NCBI GenBank assembly: GCA_020638035.1
Contig: JACKJI010000017.1
Coordinates: forward strand, 1 to 45,154
Source of the DNA: Hyphomicrobiaceae bacterium
GTDB lineage: Bacteria; Pseudomonadota; Alphaproteobacteria; Rhizobiales; Hyphomicrobiaceae
DNA: 45,154 bases
Direction of reading: 5' to 3'
In this document: in pieces, positions 42,707 to 45,154 of the stretch
How the letters are laid out: the number at the start of each line of letters is the position of its first letter
Numbering within the stretch: position 1 is the stretch's first letter
The notes under the pieces: generated by a model
Seen by the model: the letters and a program-made list of their open reading frames with translations, nothing else
Told to the model about the DNA's origin: nothing
Databases searched by the model: none
Made by a program: the position numbers and the translations under genes

Positions 42707-43786
42707 TCAGCGCGTGCCGCTGGTCAACATCCATAGCGGGCGTTGCGGGATCTCCCAGGTGGCAGAATCGGACGCGTCGACCACGGCATCGGCGACATTG
42801 CCGATGCGGGCGGCGTCAAACATCGGCTGCTCGGCTCGCGCAGACTTGGCGGGATATTTGCCGAATTGGATTTCGACCTCGGACAACTTGACCTGCGCGG
42901 CGATTTCGCGTGCTTCGTGCGCAGAAACCATGGCAAAGCGGACTTCCTCTCCGGGCCGGCGCTGCGCAAGCCGTCCTAGATCAGCGCTGATCACAGTCCC
43001 GATCTTGGGGTAGCCGCCGATCGTCTGACGGTCCGCCATCAACACAATCGGCTGGCCGTCTGGCGGCACTTGGATCGAACCGGGCAGCGTGCCGTCCGAC
43101 AAGATCTCCACGCCCGGCCTGCGCTCGATAGGCGGACCATCGAGTCGATAGGCCATCCGGCTGACCGCGTTGGAGACGACATATGGTCGATCGATGAGCG
43201 TCTGCAGGCCGCGCTCGGTGAACGCGTCATCCTGGGGGCCGAGAACAATGCGGATCGGTGCGTCCCGATCTAGCGGGACGGCGGCACTCCAGCGGGATAG
43301 AAACGGTACGCGTGAACCGTTCAGCGGCAGTCGGTCTCCAGGCCTCAGCGCGCGTCCATCTAGACCCCCAATGCCCGCGCGCAAGTCGAGAGATCTGCTG
43401 CCGAGCATCGGTGGCACGGCAATTCCTCCAGCGATGGCTACCACCGCGAAGGCACCCGTAATCAGCGGGCCGATGCGCAGCGTTTCGCCGTCCCGCAGTA
43501 CGAACGACTGGTGTGTCACTTCCTTGCGCGTTTCGCATGTGATGTCCGCCAACGCTCCGGCGACCGCCATCTCGATATCACCACCAATCGCACGTCCGAC
43601 CAGACCGGCAAACGCCAGTTCGATTACCGCTTCTCCAGCTGGGTTGCCGACCAAGGCGTTGGCGATACGCAGTGCGCGCTGGTCCATGGCGCCGGCAGCG
43701 GGCAATCCCATTCGTGAAAGCCCGATGCGGCCGCAGTCCTGGATGGTCGTCAAAGGCCCGCAGGTCGCGATTTCCAGTGCTGTCAT
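42707..43786 (-). CDS. pxpC: 5-oxoprolinase subunit C (biotin-dependent carboxyltransferase family)
   Basis: A 359-residue protein of the KipA/PxpC (allophanate hydrolase subunit 2) family, which with PxpA and PxpB cleaves 5-oxoproline to glutamate using ATP. Signatures are TTIQDCGRIGLSRMGLPAAG at the start, GAMDQRALRIANALVGNP, RLDGPPIERRPGVEILSDG and LMADRQTIGGYPKIGTV. It overlaps pxpB by four bases (ATGA). The pxpA (LamB/YcsF) gene that usually accompanies the pair is not in the window. Confidence 0.92.
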   Translation of the reverse strand: MTALEIATCGPLTTIQDCGRIGLSRMGLPAAGAMDQRALRIANALVGNPAGEAVIELAFAGLVGRAIGGDIEMAVAGALADITCETRKEVTHQSFVLRDGETLRIGPLITGAFAVVAIAGGIAVPPMLGSRSLDLRAGIGGLDGRALRPGDRLPLNGSRVPFLSRWSAAVPLDRDAPIRIVLGPQDDAFTERGLQTLIDRPYVVSNAVSRMAYRLDGPPIERRPGVEILSDGTLPGSIQVPPDGQPIVLMADRQTIGGYPKIGTVISADLGRLAQRRPGEEVRFAMVSAHEAREIAAQVKLSEVEIQFGKYPAKSARAEQPMFDAARIGNVADAVVDASDSATWEIPQRPLWMLTSGTR

Positions 43787-44610
43787 GCGATGCGCTCTGC
43801 CAGGACCTCTCCGGCATTCGCACGTGCAGCCAGGTCATCGAAGCAGTCGACCGGAATCGCTTCAAAGCGGATCTCATCGCCCGGCTCGAAGATGGAGGCG
43901 GGAAAGCGTGCCGCATCAAAGGTTCGCAATGGCGTGCGACCAATCACATTCCATCCGGATGGACCTTCAATCGAACCAATCGCGGTCTGCGCACCGCCTA
44001 TGGCAATGCTGCCGCTGAAGATCCTGGCACGTGGCGTAGCGCGTCGCGGCAGGGCGATATGTGAGGGCAGTCCCGTCAGATAAGCAAAACCCGGCAGGAA
44101 TCCGAACATGGCAATCGTGTACTCGGCCCCTGCATGTGCGCTTATCAAGTCGCTTTGCGTCATGCCAAGGCGAGCGGCGGCATCCTCGATGTCGAGGCCG
44201 AATGCGTCTCCATAGGCAACAGGCACCCGGAACCGGCGCGTGCTGCGATGGCGCCTGCCCGGCGCGCTGACGAGTTCTGATAGTCGTTCGCGCAAATGTT
44301 CATATCGGATCGCCACTGGGTCGAAAATAACGAGAAGAGTTGCATAAGCGACGATGGCTTCGATGACGCCCGGAATACGCTCGCGCGTCAAAGCATCGTC
44401 GAGCTGCAGAACGCGCGCGCCCACGTCCGCGGTGAGGTGCTTGCCGAATTCCACGAGCAAGGCGCAATCTCCCACCGCCTTGATAGCGGGCAACGCGAAG
44501 GGCTGCGGGGCGCGCCACCTTTCGTCATGCACACCTGTGGACAAGGGAAGCTGACCGGGGGTTACCGACGTCTTTGCCATAGCCGTGGACGCTGACGATA
44601 TCGCCGACAT
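43783..44610 (-). CDS. pxpB: 5-oxoprolinase subunit B
   Basis: A 275-residue protein of the KipI/PxpB (allophanate hydrolase subunit 1) family, the ATP-dependent partner of PxpC. The conserved core is VPVAYGDAFGLDIEDAAARLG, then FGFLPGFAYLTGLP, RATPRARIFSGSIAIGG and the end of the domain SGWNVIGRTPL. The first 40 residues are a weakly conserved lead. GAGG five bases before ATG 44610 favours it over GTG 44616. Transcription starts from the AT-rich region to its right. Confidence 0.9.
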   Translation of the reverse strand: MSAISSASTAMAKTSVTPGQLPLSTGVHDERWRAPQPFALPAIKAVGDCALLVEFGKHLTADVGARVLQLDDALTRERIPGVIEAIVAYATLLVIFDPVAIRYEHLRERLSELVSAPGRRHRSTRRFRVPVAYGDAFGLDIEDAAARLGMTQSDLISAHAGAEYTIAMFGFLPGFAYLTGLPSHIALPRRATPRARIFSGSIAIGGAQTAIGSIEGPSGWNVIGRTPLRTFDAARFPASIFEPGDEIRFEAIPVDCFDDLAARANAGEVLAERIA

Positions 44611-44616
44611 GGTCAC

Positions 44617-44958
44617 CTCATTTCCAATCTCTATTCTTCATATATTTCGCCGCCTTTTCTCATTATCTTTTGCCTTTTCTGGATTTGAATAGAGCATTAA
44701 CAAAAAGGCACTTTTGGGATTAAGCGTTTTTTTGACATGCCCATTGCCATATCGACCGGCGCCACTACTCAGACGTCGCCTTATCCACCGTTTGGCAACC
44801 GTTCTGTGTAATGATTCTCAGACCTTTGAAGCGAACGCCGCGCGGCCATAACCGCGCCGGCCGGCCAATCACTTGGCGTTGCCGTCGCTCCAGCATGATG
44901 CTCGAAGGATGTCCTGCTCTTTAGCCGGTCAAGCTGCCGATTATGCCGGAGACATACA
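44617..44958. other. AT-rich intergenic region between pxpB and a membrane-protein gene
   Basis: The two flanking genes diverge, so promoters for both should lie here. The part at 44617-44740 is far richer in A and T than the rest of the window, with several T-runs. A TTGACA occurs at 44732-44737 on the plus strand, but no good -10 box is at the normal distance. No gene is supported. Confidence 0.5.
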
Positions 44959-45154
44959 TTGCAACCACCTCCCTCAATAACATCGCTCAAGAACAATGCC
45001 GCCCTCGCGTGGAAAGTGCCGCTCATTGCTCTCGGATTTGCGCTGATTACGACGATCAGCGGCGCGGCCTGGTTGCAGATCGCCTCTGAGCGCAAAGCTC
45101 TGCTGCTGTCGCTGACGCAGGAAGCAAACAATCTTGGCCTGATCTTCGAGCAAA
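44959..45154 (+). CDS. N-terminus of a membrane-anchored protein, possibly a sensor protein
   Basis: The frame starting at TTG 44959 stays open to the window end (65 codons). GGAG lies seven bases before the TTG, and no ATG or GTG occurs in frame upstream before a stop at 44896, so TTG is the likely start. After about 18 polar residues comes one hydrophobic helix (WKVPLIALGFALITTISGAA) and then a polar, Leu-rich, probably helical stretch (ERKALLLSLTQEANNLGL). This topology, a short cytoplasmic tail, one membrane helix and an outward helix, is common in sensor kinases, chemoreceptors and diguanylate cyclases, but too little is present to name the family. Confidence 0.68.
   Translation, partial: MQPPPSITSLKNNAALAWKVPLIALGFALITTISGAAWLQIASERKALLLSLTQEANNLGLIFEQ

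Overview
The window is GC-rich, gene-dense DNA, most likely from an alphaproteobacterium of the Hyphomicrobiales (rhizobial/hyphomicrobial) type. The reasons are the oxygen-dependent cobalamin gene set (cobG, cobF, cobN, bluB), the DUF1636-cobW-cobN gene order, the two-module ATP-grasp/alpha-E/transglutaminase operon, and a palindromic intergenic repeat of a style common in that order. No species can be named from the sequence alone.

Layout. (1) 1-271: the end of a cyanase gene and its terminator. (2) 530-10090, + strand: five tightly packed genes of a poorly understood amidoligase/peptidase system, namely circularly permuted ATP-grasp, alpha-E protein, a 1112-residue transglutaminase-DUF2126 putative amidoligase, a second ATP-grasp fused to alpha-E, and a small transglutaminase-like protein. 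(3) 10129-16810, - strand: a secreted protein of unknown function, a sodium:solute symporter, DNA polymerase I, a doubtful small ORF and TrmO. (4) 16941-19582: tRNA-Arg(CCG), then a LysR regulator divergent from an aldo/keto reductase, followed by a decayed carboxymuconolactone-decarboxylase-like gene. (5) 19584-42343: a large cobalamin (B12) biosynthesis cluster. (6) 42707-44610: pxpC and pxpB, subunits of 5-oxoprolinase. (7) 44959-end: the first 65 codons of a membrane protein that runs off the window.

The cobalamin cluster has four transcription blocks. A long - strand block behind a cobalamin riboswitch (36530-36722) reads DUF1636, cobW, cobN, cobG, cobH, cobI, cobJ, then (with cobK lying antisense) cobL, cobM, cobB and a broken cobA. 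A second - strand block behind its own riboswitch (23513-23712) reads cbiM, cobF, cobT, cobC, cobS. A + strand pair, cobO-cobQ, runs from the opposite side of the first riboswitch region. Finally cbiB, cobD and bluB (- strand) diverge from cobU (+ strand). Together these make most of the corrin ring by the aerobic route, insert cobalt (CobN), adenosylate and amidate the ring (CobO, CobQ), make and attach the aminopropanol arm (CobD, CbiB), build dimethylbenzimidazole (BluB) and assemble the nucleotide loop (CobU, CobT, CobC, CobS). Gene symbols mix the Pseudomonas and Salmonella conventions so that no symbol is used twice. A working cobA, cobE, the CobS/CobT chelatase partners and a cob(II)yrinate reductase are not in the window.

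The points most worth a second look are the duplicated ATP-grasp/alpha-E/transglutaminase operon, in which the second ATP-grasp has lost its nucleotide-binding signatures; the cobA pseudogene inside an otherwise intact operon; the interlocked start codons of cobK and cobL; and a 124-bp tandem repeat that supplies the stop codons of both flanking convergent genes.
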